DNA of 28,657 nucleotides from the NCBI GenBank assembly GCA_051871555.1, contig JBJECZ010000102.1, positions 1 through 28,657 of the forward strand, given 5' to 3'. The position numbers and the translations under genes are program-made. Numbering within the stretch: position 1 is the stretch's first letter; every line of letters begins with the position of its first letter. The notes beneath the pieces were generated by a model, which had not been told where the DNA came from, did no database searches, and was given only the letters and a program-made list of their open reading frames with translations. The DNA comes from SFTJ01 sp051871555 (lineage in GTDB: Bacteria; Bacteroidota; Bacteroidia; Bacteroidales; Muribaculaceae). Of this stretch, positions 21,922 through 28,657 are shown piece by piece.

Positions 21922-23103
21922 ATGAAAATTTTTCTGATTCCTTTGCTCATAGCCATTGCGGCAAATGTGGTTGCCGATTTGTTCATCTACAATCAGCTCA
22001 AAGGCATCAGTTTCGCTAAAAAGGCGCTACAACGCATTCACATTGCGTTGTCGCTCACCATAGGTGCAATTGTCGTTGCTGCGGCAATTGCACCTATTTC
22101 GTTGCTCAACATTCCTGCGAAGTCGTTTGTCATTTATGGCTATAGCGCCATATTGGCAGCAAAAATTGCTTATTCGCTCATTGCACTTGCAGCACGCGCA
22201 TTGCCCCGAAACTGGTGCCGTATCACAGCCAACGTCGTTGCCGTGGCTGCAGCGTTGGGCGTGATTGGTTCTGCCATCTATGCCACTTGCCACACCCGAT
22301 TCGACATCGACGTGCGCCAGGTTGAAATCGAATTCAGCAATCTTCCTGCCCAGTTCGACGGCTATCGAATAGCACAGTTCTCCGATTTTCACCTCGGCAC
22401 ATTGGGCTCCGACACCACGTTTGTTCATCAACTGGTGCAAACCATTAATAATCAAAGCCCCGACCTGATTTGCTTCACAGGCGACCTGGTGAACAGCGCT
22501 TCGGCTGAAGCCGCGCCGTTTGTGAAATGCCTTGCAAGGCTGAATGCCCCCGATGGGGTGCTGTCGGTGCTTGGCAATCACGACTATGGCGACTATCACC
22601 GCTGGAACAACCCTCAAGAAAAAGCCGCCGACCGCCTCAATCTGATTCAGCACGAAAAAGCTGCCGGATGGGATGTGCTGCTCAATGCCACTCGCACCAT
22701 CAGTCGCGGCAACGACTCAATTAAAGTGATTGGCGTGGAAAACATCGGCGAACCGCCTTTCCACACCTACGGCAACCTGCGCGAAGCCTACCCCGCGCTC
22801 AACGACAGCTGCTTCAAAGTGTTGCTATCGCACAATCCATCGCATTGGAAAAGCGAAGTGGAACCGGCATCGAACATCAGCCTGATGCTTGCCGGACACA
22901 CCCATGCCATGCAAATAATGCTCAACTTATTTGGCAAACGCATTTCGCCCTCATCGCTGCGATACAACGAATGGCAAGGGCTTTACAGCAACGCTCACGG
23001 TCAGCACCTATACGTGAACATCGGTGCCGGATGCATTGGCATGCCTGCCCGATTTGGCGCAAAGCCCGAAGTGACCATAATAACCCTTAAACGCAAATTA
23101 TGA
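21922..23103 (+). CDS. Membrane-anchored calcineurin-like metallophosphoesterase
   Basis: This 393-residue protein has four N-terminal membrane helices (about 3-24, 40-62, 68-92 and 100-122) and then a metallophosphoesterase domain. All metal-binding motifs are intact: D155 and H157 (SDFHLG), D188 (FTGDLVN), N219 and H220 (LGNHDYGDY), H304 (LSHNP), and H326 and H328 (AGHTHAM). Membrane-linked members of this superfamily, such as YkuE, YaeI and the chlamydial LpxG, act on phospholipids or on UDP-diacylglucosamine. The company of an acyltransferase supports a lipid substrate, but this is inference. Its stop overlaps the tex start (ATGA, 23100-23103), so the two are translationally coupled. Confidence 0.87.
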   Translation: MKIFLIPLLIAIAANVVADLFIYNQLKGISFAKKALQRIHIALSLTIGAIVVAAAIAPISLLNIPAKSFVIYGYSAILAAKIAYSLIALAARALPRNWCRITANVVAVAAALGVIGSAIYATCHTRFDIDVRQVEIEFSNLPAQFDGYRIAQFSDFHLGTLGSDTTFVHQLVQTINNQSPDLICFTGDLVNSASAEAAPFVKCLARLNAPDGVLSVLGNHDYGDYHRWNNPQEKAADRLNLIQHEKAAGWDVLLNATRTISRGNDSIKVIGVENIGEPPFHTYGNLREAYPALNDSCFKVLLSHNPSHWKSEVEPASNISLMLAGHTHAMQIMLNLFGKRISPSSLRYNEWQGLYSNAHGQHLYVNIGAGCIGMPARFGAKPEVTIITLKRKL

Positions 23104-25241
23104 CTGACAAAACGAACCCGACTTTTGTAAACATCATAGCCACCCGATTGGAAATCAACATCAATGCGGTGCAACGAACCATCGCACTGCTTGACGACGG
23201 TGCCACTGTACCCTTCATTGCACGCTATCGCAAAGAAGCCACCGGTGCACTGCTTGAAACACAAATTCAAGACATCAAAGAATGTCTCGAAAGCCTCAGC
23301 GACCTTGCCAAGCGCAAAGAAACTATCATTTCCACCATCGAGGCACAAAACCGTCTTACCGACGAACTAAAAAATCAAATCGATAATTGCTGGGATTCTA
23401 CTCAACTCGAAGATATTTACCTGCCATACAAGCCCAAGCGCCGCACTCGCGCCGACATTGCCCGCCAAAAAGGCCTTGAGCCGCTTGCCAAACTTATTAT
23501 GGCGCAAAACAACGCCAACATCGAGCAAAACGCATTGCGATATGTTAACGACGACGTGCCAAACGCCGATGAAGCTATTCAGGGCGCCAAGGACATCATT
23601 GCCGAATGGGTGTCGGAAAACAAACGCGTGCGCAACACCATTCGCCGACTCTTTGCCCGCGAAGCCACTATAAAATCGACAGTGGCAAAAGGCAAGGAAC
23701 AGGAAGGCGAAACCTACGCAACATATTTCGACGTCGACGAAAGCCTGAAGCGATGCTCCTCGCACCGCATCCTTGCCATGATGCGCGGCGAAAACGAGGG
23801 TATGCTCAAGCTCGACGTAAGCATCGATGCCGAAAAAGCAATCGACGAGGTATGCCGAATTGTCGTGCATGGCTATTCGCAATCGTCGCAACTGGTTGAG
23901 CAAGCAGCTGCCGACAGCTACAAGCGACTAATAAAGCCTTCTATCGAAACCGAATTCCGCAATCAAGCCAAAGCAAAAGCCGATGACGAAGCCATTGAGG
24001 TGTTTGCCCAAAACGTGCGCCAACTGCTTTTTGCCCCGCCACTCGGCGAAAAAAATGTGATAGCCATCGACCCGGGATTCCGCACAGGCTGCAAGGTGGT
24101 GTGCCTTGACAAACACGGCAATCTTAAGCACCACGACGTGATTTTTCCCACCGCACCGCGCTGCGACGTCGACGGCGCTACAAGGCTGCTGAAAGCGCTG
24201 GCTAAACGTCATTCCACACAAGCCATTGCAATAGGCAACGGCACTGCCAGCCGCGAAACCACCCGATTTGTAAAGTCGATTGACTTCGGTGCACCCATGC
24301 CGGTGTATGTGGTGAGCGAAAGCGGCGCGTCAATCTATTCGGCATCGAAGGTGGCTCGCGACGAGTTTCCCGACGAGGACATAACCGTGCGAGGCGCCGT
24401 GTCGATTGGTCGCCGACTCATCGACCCGCTTGCCGAACTGGTGAAAATCGACCCGAAATCGATTGGCGTAGGACAATATCAACACGACGTCGACCAAAAC
24501 AAACTAAAACGCTCGCTCGACTTTGTGGTGGAAAGCTGCGTTAACAGCGTGGGTGTGAACGTGAACACCGCCTCTAAAGAATTACTTTCGTATGTGGCAG
24601 GCATCGGTCCTACTCTGGCGCAAAACATAGTGAACTATCGCAGCGCAAACGGCAACTTTGCTTCACGCGCCGACATAATGAAGGTGCCTCGAATGGGCGC
24701 AAAAGCATTTGAGCAATGCGCCGGTTTTTTGCGTATTGCAGGTGGCAACCCGCTCGACAACTCTGCCATTCACCCCGAACGCTATGCCATAGTGCAACAG
24801 ATGGCAAAGGACTGCCATTGCTCGGTGGGTGAACTATTCAGCGACAGCGACAAACGCTCAAGCATCAACATCGACAACTACATCACGCCGCAAATGGGCA
24901 GACCAACGCTCGTCGACATCCTTCAGGAGCTTGAGAAACCCGGTCGCGACCCGCGCACCGACATCGAAACTGCCACGTTCGACGACAATGTGAACACCAT
25001 CGACGACCTCATCGAAGGCATGGAACTGCAAGGCGTGGTGACAAACATCACACAGTTTGGCGTGTTTGTCGACATCGGCATTCACGAAAACGGACTTGTG
25101 CACATCTCCGAACTTAGCAACCGATTCGTGAAATCGCCTGCCGAGGTGGTGAAAATTGGTCAGAAAGTAACGGTGCGCATCAAGCAAGTCGATAGGCAAC
25201 GCTCTCGCATCGCCCTCACCATGAAAGGAGTGAAACAATGA
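23100..25241 (+). CDS. tex: Tex-family RNA-binding transcription accessory protein
   Basis: Tex is a conserved nucleic-acid-binding protein related to eukaryotic Spt6 and acts in transcription. The 713-residue length and domain order are canonical. The N-terminal helical Tex domain contains VPFIARYRKEATG (37-49). The YqgF/RuvC-like domain begins near 318, with D324 in IAIDPGFRTGCKV. Helix-hairpin-helix motifs lie around 490-560 (VNTASKELLSYVAGIGPTLA), and a C-terminal S1 RNA-binding domain spans about 641-710 (MELQGVVTNITQFGVFVDIG, GLVHISELS). It overlaps the metallophosphoesterase gene by 4 bases and the folK-like gene by 4 bases, so all three are probably read from one transcript and translated together. 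Confidence 0.95.
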   Translation: MTDKTNPTFVNIIATRLEININAVQRTIALLDDGATVPFIARYRKEATGALLETQIQDIKECLESLSDLAKRKETIISTIEAQNRLTDELKNQIDNCWDSTQLEDIYLPYKPKRRTRADIARQKGLEPLAKLIMAQNNANIEQNALRYVNDDVPNADEAIQGAKDIIAEWVSENKRVRNTIRRLFAREATIKSTVAKGKEQEGETYATYFDVDESLKRCSSHRILAMMRGENEGMLKLDVSIDAEKAIDEVCRIVVHGYSQSSQLVEQAAADSYKRLIKPSIETEFRNQAKAKADDEAIEVFAQNVRQLLFAPPLGEKNVIAIDPGFRTGCKVVCLDKHGNLKHHDVIFPTAPRCDVDGATRLLKALAKRHSTQAIAIGNGTASRETTRFVKSIDFGAPMPVYVVSESGASIYSASKVARDEFPDEDITVRGAVSIGRRLIDPLAELVKIDPKSIGVGQYQHDVDQNKLKRSLDFVVESCVNSVGVNVNTASKELLSYVAGIGPTLAQNIVNYRSANGNFASRADIMKVPRMGAKAFEQCAGFLRIAGGNPLDNSAIHPERYAIVQQMAKDCHCSVGELFSDSDKRSSINIDNYITPQMGRPTLVDILQELEKPGRDPRTDIETATFDDNVNTIDDLIEGMELQGVVTNITQFGVFVDIGIHENGLVHISELSNRFVKSPAEVVKIGQKVTVRIKQVDRQRSRIALTMKGVKQ

Positions 25242-25612
25242 ACAACGCAGTAGTGCTAAGCATTGGCAGCAACAGCGTCGACCGCGAAGCCCAGATGACT
25301 AATTGCATAGCATGGCTACGCGGCATTGCAACACTGTCAAAACTATCGTCGGTGTATGACTCGCCGGCTTCGAACGGCAAAGACCCCGACTATCTTAACG
25401 CCGTGGCAGAAATAACCACCACACTCACCCATCCCGAACTGAATAAACTGCTGAAGGATTACGAACGCCAATGCGGACGCACACCGCAAAGCAAATCCCT
25501 TGGCTCAATTCCCATAGACATCGACATTGTGATGTGGAATGGCGAAGTGTTGCGCCCAAAAGATTTTGCGCAATACTATTTCGCCAAAGGTTGGAACGAA
25601 ATCAACAAATAA
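25238..25612 (+). CDS. folK: Short 6-hydroxymethyl-7,8-dihydropterin pyrophosphokinase (HPPK-like)
   Basis: HPPK transfers pyrophosphate from ATP to the pterin in folate synthesis. The 124-residue protein has the family's first strand VLSIGSNSVDRE, DYLNAVAEI, and the metal-binding D-x-D in SIPIDIDIVMW, where the two Asp bind the two Mg ions. It is about 30 residues shorter than typical HPPK (150-160). It lacks the usual P-H-P segment after the metal site, ending instead with LRPKDFAQYYFAKGWNEI. I recall similar short forms in Bacteroidales, so this is probably a subfamily and not a truncation. Whether it is the cell's active folK cannot be settled here. It starts inside the end of tex (ATGA, 25238-25241). 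No clear terminator follows; CGGCA/TGCCG arms downstream form only a 5-bp stem. Confidence 0.8.
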   Translation: MNNAVVLSIGSNSVDREAQMTNCIAWLRGIATLSKLSSVYDSPASNGKDPDYLNAVAEITTTLTHPELNKLLKDYERQCGRTPQSKSLGSIPIDIDIVMWNGEVLRPKDFAQYYFAKGWNEINK

Positions 25613-25642
25613 CCGGCAGGAAACTCATTGCCGAACCCTGAA

Positions 25643-26530
25643 TTAGTATTTGATGCGGAAATAGTTGAGCAGGACCTTGAAATTGTCCTGAGCAGTGAGG
25701 CAAGTGTCACGAAGATAGCCAGGCAAGTGCTTCCATTCGCGTAGTCCACGATAATAAAACATTTTCATGTCGTCAGTGATAATGAACGGCACGATGCCAA
25801 GCCGCAGACATTCCTTAAACATAATCAGACGCCCAACGCGCCCATTGCCATCCTGGAACGGGTGGATTAACTCAATCCGATGGTGAAAATTCAATATATC
25901 ATCAAAGCCGATATTCTTGATAGCTTTGTATTCTCGAATCAATGCCCTGATTTCCATTCCCACCTTTTCCGGCTCAACTGTTTCCATTCCTCCGACTTCG
26001 TTAGGAAGCCTCTTGTAATCGCCCACTGCGAACCACGACTTCGACGCATCGCTCGTGCCAGACTTAAGCAAGCGGTGCAATTCTTTAATCATACTCTCCG
26101 AAAGTGGCTCTGTGGCATGCTCAATAATATAATCGATGCAGCGAAAGTGGTTGGTGGCTTCTATTATGTCGTCAACATTCACTGCTTCATCGTCAATTCC
26201 TATAGTATTTGTTTCAAAAATATAGCGAGTTTGTTCTTTTGTCAGCCTACTGCCCTCGATATGATTAGAGTTGTAGGTTAAATCAATTTGTATGCGATGG
26301 TATATTCCGCCATTCACTTTGCCTTTCATTTGCTCACGCAAAACAGACAACAGCGGAAACACCTTCACTCGCGCATTAGTGCGTAAGGCAACCGCAGCAT
26401 CGCAAGGCAACACCCACGATTTACCCACTAATATGGCACCATTTATCTTGCCCAATTTACAATAATTCCGGACCGTGCGCTCAGCCATCCCATGCATAGC
26501 AGCATAATCTTTCACTGAAACCATTTCCAT
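25643..26530 (-). CDS. Fic-domain protein with N-terminal helix-turn-helix
   Basis: Fic enzymes usually transfer AMP from ATP to hydroxyl side chains of target proteins. From ATG 26530 the protein has 295 residues. An N-terminal excisionase/MerR-like helix-turn-helix (about 1-45, VSVKDYAAMHGMAERTVRNY) is followed by the Fic fold with the complete active-site motif HPFQDGNGRVGR (223-234). An inhibitory motif S-x-x-x-E-G (S88, E92, G93) stands before the Fic core, which places it among self-inhibited class II proteins. The target may be the protein itself or its DNA-binding state. The TTG at 26608, giving 26 more residues, is rejected because the palindrome and the -7 element lie between it and the ATG. 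It follows dnaK on the same strand, behind a terminator, and has its own promoter. Confidence 0.88.
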   Translation of the reverse strand: MEMVSVKDYAAMHGMAERTVRNYCKLGKINGAILVGKSWVLPCDAAVALRTNARVKVFPLLSVLREQMKGKVNGGIYHRIQIDLTYNSNHIEGSRLTKEQTRYIFETNTIGIDDEAVNVDDIIEATNHFRCIDYIIEHATEPLSESMIKELHRLLKSGTSDASKSWFAVGDYKRLPNEVGGMETVEPEKVGMEIRALIREYKAIKNIGFDDILNFHHRIELIHPFQDGNGRVGRLIMFKECLRLGIVPFIITDDMKMFYYRGLREWKHLPGYLRDTCLTAQDNFKVLLNYFRIKY

Positions 26531-26564
26531 AGCAATGCGGCATAAAATATAGTGAATTATGCAA

Positions 26565-26597
26565 CAAAGATAGCGATTTCTTGCCGACATCGGCAAG
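26565..26597 (-). promoter_or_regulatory. Putative fic promoter
   Basis: On the minus strand CTTG (26594-26597), 21 bases and TATCTTTG (26565-26572) give a good -7 and a partial -33, 34 bases before ATG 26530. Both the -33 and nearly all of the spacer fall inside the palindrome at 26574-26603. Confidence 0.6.
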
Positions 26598-26603
26598 AAA
26601 TCG
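26574..26603. promoter_or_regulatory. 30-base perfect palindrome over the fic promoter, likely operator
   Basis: CGATTTCTTGCCGA (26574-26587) and TCGGCAAGAAATCG (26590-26603) are perfect 14-base arms around two bases (CA). A 2-base centre is too tight for an RNA hairpin loop without opening pairs, and no T run follows, so a site for a dimeric DNA-binding protein is the better reading. It covers about -9 to -38 of the promoter. The Fic protein's own helix-turn-helix is a candidate binder. Confidence 0.7.
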
Positions 26604-26617
26604 AGCAAAAAAGATGC

Positions 26618-26650
26618 AAAAAGGGGCGCGACTCAATTGAATCACGCCCC
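26618..26650 (-). terminator. Intrinsic terminator of dnaK
   Basis: Read on the minus strand, GGGGCGTGATTC and GAGTCGCGCCCC (26623-26650) form a 12-bp stem with two G-U pairs and an AATT loop, followed by TTTTT. It begins 43 bases after the dnaK stop. Confidence 0.88.
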
Positions 26651-26692
26651 TCAGATTTATAAAATCAAGATGTTATTAACCGTCAGTGTGGT

Positions 26693-28609
26693 TTATACTT
26701 CCTCGAAAGGAACATCGGTTACGTTGTCGCCGTTGTTGCCACCCTGTGCAGCACCGCCTGCGTTAGCACCAGCTCCAGGTTGTGGGCCTTGTTGCTGTGC
26801 ACCAGCCTGTTGCTGAGCGTTGTAGATGTCCTGACTTGCAGCGTGGAACACTTCCTCGAGTTCCTTCATCGATGCATCGATGGCGTCGATGTCCTGTTTA
26901 GCATGAGCATCCTTAAGCTTAGCCAAAGCGCCTTCGATTTGCGACTTCTTGTCAGCCGGAATCTTGTCACCAAGGTCCTTGAGGCTCTTTTCAACTTGGA
27001 AAATCATCGAGTCGGCCTTGTTAATCTTGTCGATGCGTTCCTTTTCCTTAGCGTCGGCAGCAGCATTAGCAGCAGCCTCGTCCTTCATACGCTTGATTTC
27101 TTCGTCCGACAAGCCGCTCGAAGCCTCGATGCGGATGCTTTGTTCCTTGCCTGTAGCCTTATCCTTAGCCGACACATTCAAGATGCCGTTTGCGTCGATT
27201 TCGAAAGTAACTTCGATTTGCGGAACACCACGTGGAGCCGGAGCAATGCCGTCGAGGTGGAACTTGCCAAGAGTCTTGTCGTCCTTAGCCATTGGACGCT
27301 CGCCTTGCAGCACATGAATTTCAACCGAAGGCTGATTGTCGGCAGCCGTAGAGAATGTTTCGCTCTTGCGAGTTGGAATAGTGGTGTTTGCATCGATGAG
27401 CTTAGTCATCACGCCACCCAATGTTTCGATACCAACCGACAATGGAACAACGTCGAGCAAAAGCACATCCTTAACGTCGCCGCTGAGCACACCGCCTTGA
27501 ATAGCAGCTCCCACAGCCACAACCTCGTCGGGGTTAACGCCCTTCGATGGAGCCTTGCCGAAGAATTGTTTAACAATTTCTTGTACGGCAGGAATACGGG
27601 TTGAACCACCCACCAAAATCACTTCGTCGATTTCCGAAGCAGTCATTCCGGCATCTTGCAAAGCACGGCGGCATGGCTCGATGGTAGCCTGAATCAGGCG
27701 GTCGCAAAGTTGTTCAAACTTAGCGCGAGTGAGAGTCTTAACCAAGTGCTTTGGAATACCGTTAACCGGCATAATATAAGGCAAGTTGATTTCCGAAGTG
27801 GTTGAGCTCGAAAGTTCAATCTTTGCCTTTTCGGCAGCTTCCTTGAGGCGTTGCAAAGCCATTGGGTCCTTGCGAAGGTCAACACCTTCGTCCTTAAGGA
27901 ATTCCTCTGCCAACCAGTCGATTATGCAGTGGTCGAAATCGTCGCCGCCGAGGTGAGTGTCGCCATTGGTCGACTTCACTTCAAACACACCGTCGCCAAG
28001 TTCAAGAATCGAAATATCGAATGTACCGCCACCGAGGTCGAATACGGCAATCTTCTTGTCGCTGTCGCTCTTGTCGAGGCCGTAAGCCAAAGCTGCAGCA
28101 GTAGGTTCGTTAACAATACGGCGAACATTCAACCCTGCTATTTCGCCAGCTTCTTTAGTAGCTTGACGTTGCGAATCGTTGAAGTAAGCAGGAACAGTAA
28201 TCACAGCCTCGGTTACGCTTTGTCCGAGATAATCTTCGGCAGTTTTCTTCATCTTTTGCAGAATCATTGCCGAGATTTCCTGTGGAGTGTATTCGCGGTC
28301 GTCAATCTTCACGCGAGGCTGACCGTTTGTATTATTCACTGTGTAAGGCACACGAGCAATTTCGTTAGTAACCTGGCTGTACGATTCGCCCATGAAACGC
28401 TTAATCGAGAACACTGTGCGCGTTGGATTGGTGATTGCCTGACGCTTTGCAGGGTCACCTACCTTGCGTTCGCCACCATCGACAAATGCAACAATCGAAG
28501 GAGTGGTGTTACGGCCTTCGCTGTTAGGAATAACCACCGGGTCGTTACCCTCAAGTACTGCAACACACGAGTTGGTAGTACCTAAATCAATACCTATAAT
28601 CTTTCCCAT
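26693..28609 (-). CDS. dnaK: Molecular chaperone DnaK (Hsp70)
   Basis: DnaK is the ATP-driven Hsp70 chaperone of protein folding and the heat-shock response, working with DnaJ and GrpE, neither of which is in the window. The 638-residue protein is complete. The nucleotide-binding domain (1-380) shows IDLGTTNS (7-14), VPAYFNDSQRQAT (139-151), DLGGGTFD (191-198) and LVGGSTRIPAV (332-342). The interdomain linker is DVLLLDVVPL (381-390). The substrate-binding domain and helical lid follow, then a Gly/Gln/Ala-rich tail ending DVPFEEV. The start is ATG 28609. Only 48 bases upstream are available (28610-28657), in which I see no promoter. A strong terminator follows the stop. Confidence 0.97.
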   Translation of the reverse strand: MGKIIGIDLGTTNSCVAVLEGNDPVVIPNSEGRNTTPSIVAFVDGGERKVGDPAKRQAITNPTRTVFSIKRFMGESYSQVTNEIARVPYTVNNTNGQPRVKIDDREYTPQEISAMILQKMKKTAEDYLGQSVTEAVITVPAYFNDSQRQATKEAGEIAGLNVRRIVNEPTAAALAYGLDKSDSDKKIAVFDLGGGTFDISILELGDGVFEVKSTNGDTHLGGDDFDHCIIDWLAEEFLKDEGVDLRKDPMALQRLKEAAEKAKIELSSSTTSEINLPYIMPVNGIPKHLVKTLTRAKFEQLCDRLIQATIEPCRRALQDAGMTASEIDEVILVGGSTRIPAVQEIVKQFFGKAPSKGVNPDEVVAVGAAIQGGVLSGDVKDVLLLDVVPLSVGIETLGGVMTKLIDANTTIPTRKSETFSTAADNQPSVEIHVLQGERPMAKDDKTLGKFHLDGIAPAPRGVPQIEVTFEIDANGILNVSAKDKATGKEQSIRIEASSGLSDEEIKRMKDEAAANAAADAKEKERIDKINKADSMIFQVEKSLKDLGDKIPADKKSQIEGALAKLKDAHAKQDIDAIDASMKELEEVFHAASQDIYNAQQQAGAQQQGPQPGAGANAGGAAQGGNNGDNVTDVPFEEV

Positions 28610-28657
28610 TTTTATAATGTAGTTTTTTGTTATTAATTCAGTTTATCTTGCCGGACT

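Noticed and set aside
25613..25642. Possible terminator between folK and fic
   Set aside because: Only CGGCA/TGCCG arms of five bases with a 10-base loop are present and no T run follows on either strand.
26531..26608. Longer Fic protein from TTG 26608
   Set aside because: The -7 element and most of the palindrome lie within this stretch, so it should not be transcribed as coding sequence, and the residues show no domain character.

Overview
This window looks like chromosomal core DNA of a member of the Bacteroidales. Muribaculaceae- or Prevotella-like gut bacteria would fit, but the family is a guess. Four things in the sequence point there: an LpxC-FabZ fusion, a DAHP synthase with a C-terminal chorismate mutase domain, repeated Bacteroidota promoters (TTTG, 19-21 bases, TAnnTTTG), and a GH95 fucosidase and CE2 esterase typical of gut glycan degraders. 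I see no tRNA, rRNA, CRISPR array, insertion sequence or prophage.

Layout. Positions 1-2507 (minus strand) hold a secreted-protein gene broken by an in-frame amber codon, an exported alkaline-phosphatase-superfamily enzyme and a CE2 esterase. Positions 2762-6941 (plus) are an aromatic amino acid operon: pheA, aminotransferase, DAHP synthase/chorismate mutase, tyrA. Its 5' leader is the most striking element of the window: an 18-residue peptide with five Phe and five Tyr codons, followed by competing antiterminator and terminator hairpins. This is a complete candidate attenuator. Positions 7089-10397 are lpxD, lpxC-fabZ and lpxA for lipid A, closed by a strong hairpin shared with the convergent next operon.

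Positions 10501-14262 (minus) are three exported proteins: a transglutaminase-like protein, an NlpC/P60 endopeptidase with SH3 domains and a dipeptide epimerase. Together they suggest salvage of peptidoglycan peptides in the envelope. Positions 14478-16955 (minus) encode the GH95 enzyme. Positions 17187-18501 are bamD and rpoZ. Positions 18834-20596 are a membrane-anchored PASTA protein and an RluD-type pseudouridine synthase. Positions 20624-25612 are a tightly packed operon: acyltransferase, membrane metallophosphoesterase, tex and a short folK. Positions 25643-26530 (minus) are a Fic protein whose promoter is covered by a 30-base perfect palindrome. Positions 26693-28609 (minus) are dnaK.

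Several genes appear longer if TTG or GTG codons far upstream are accepted. Promoters or hairpins between those codons and the first ATG argue for the shorter starts used here. Family assignments come from motif recognition, without database searches. Regulatory proposals are inference from sequence symmetry and spacing.
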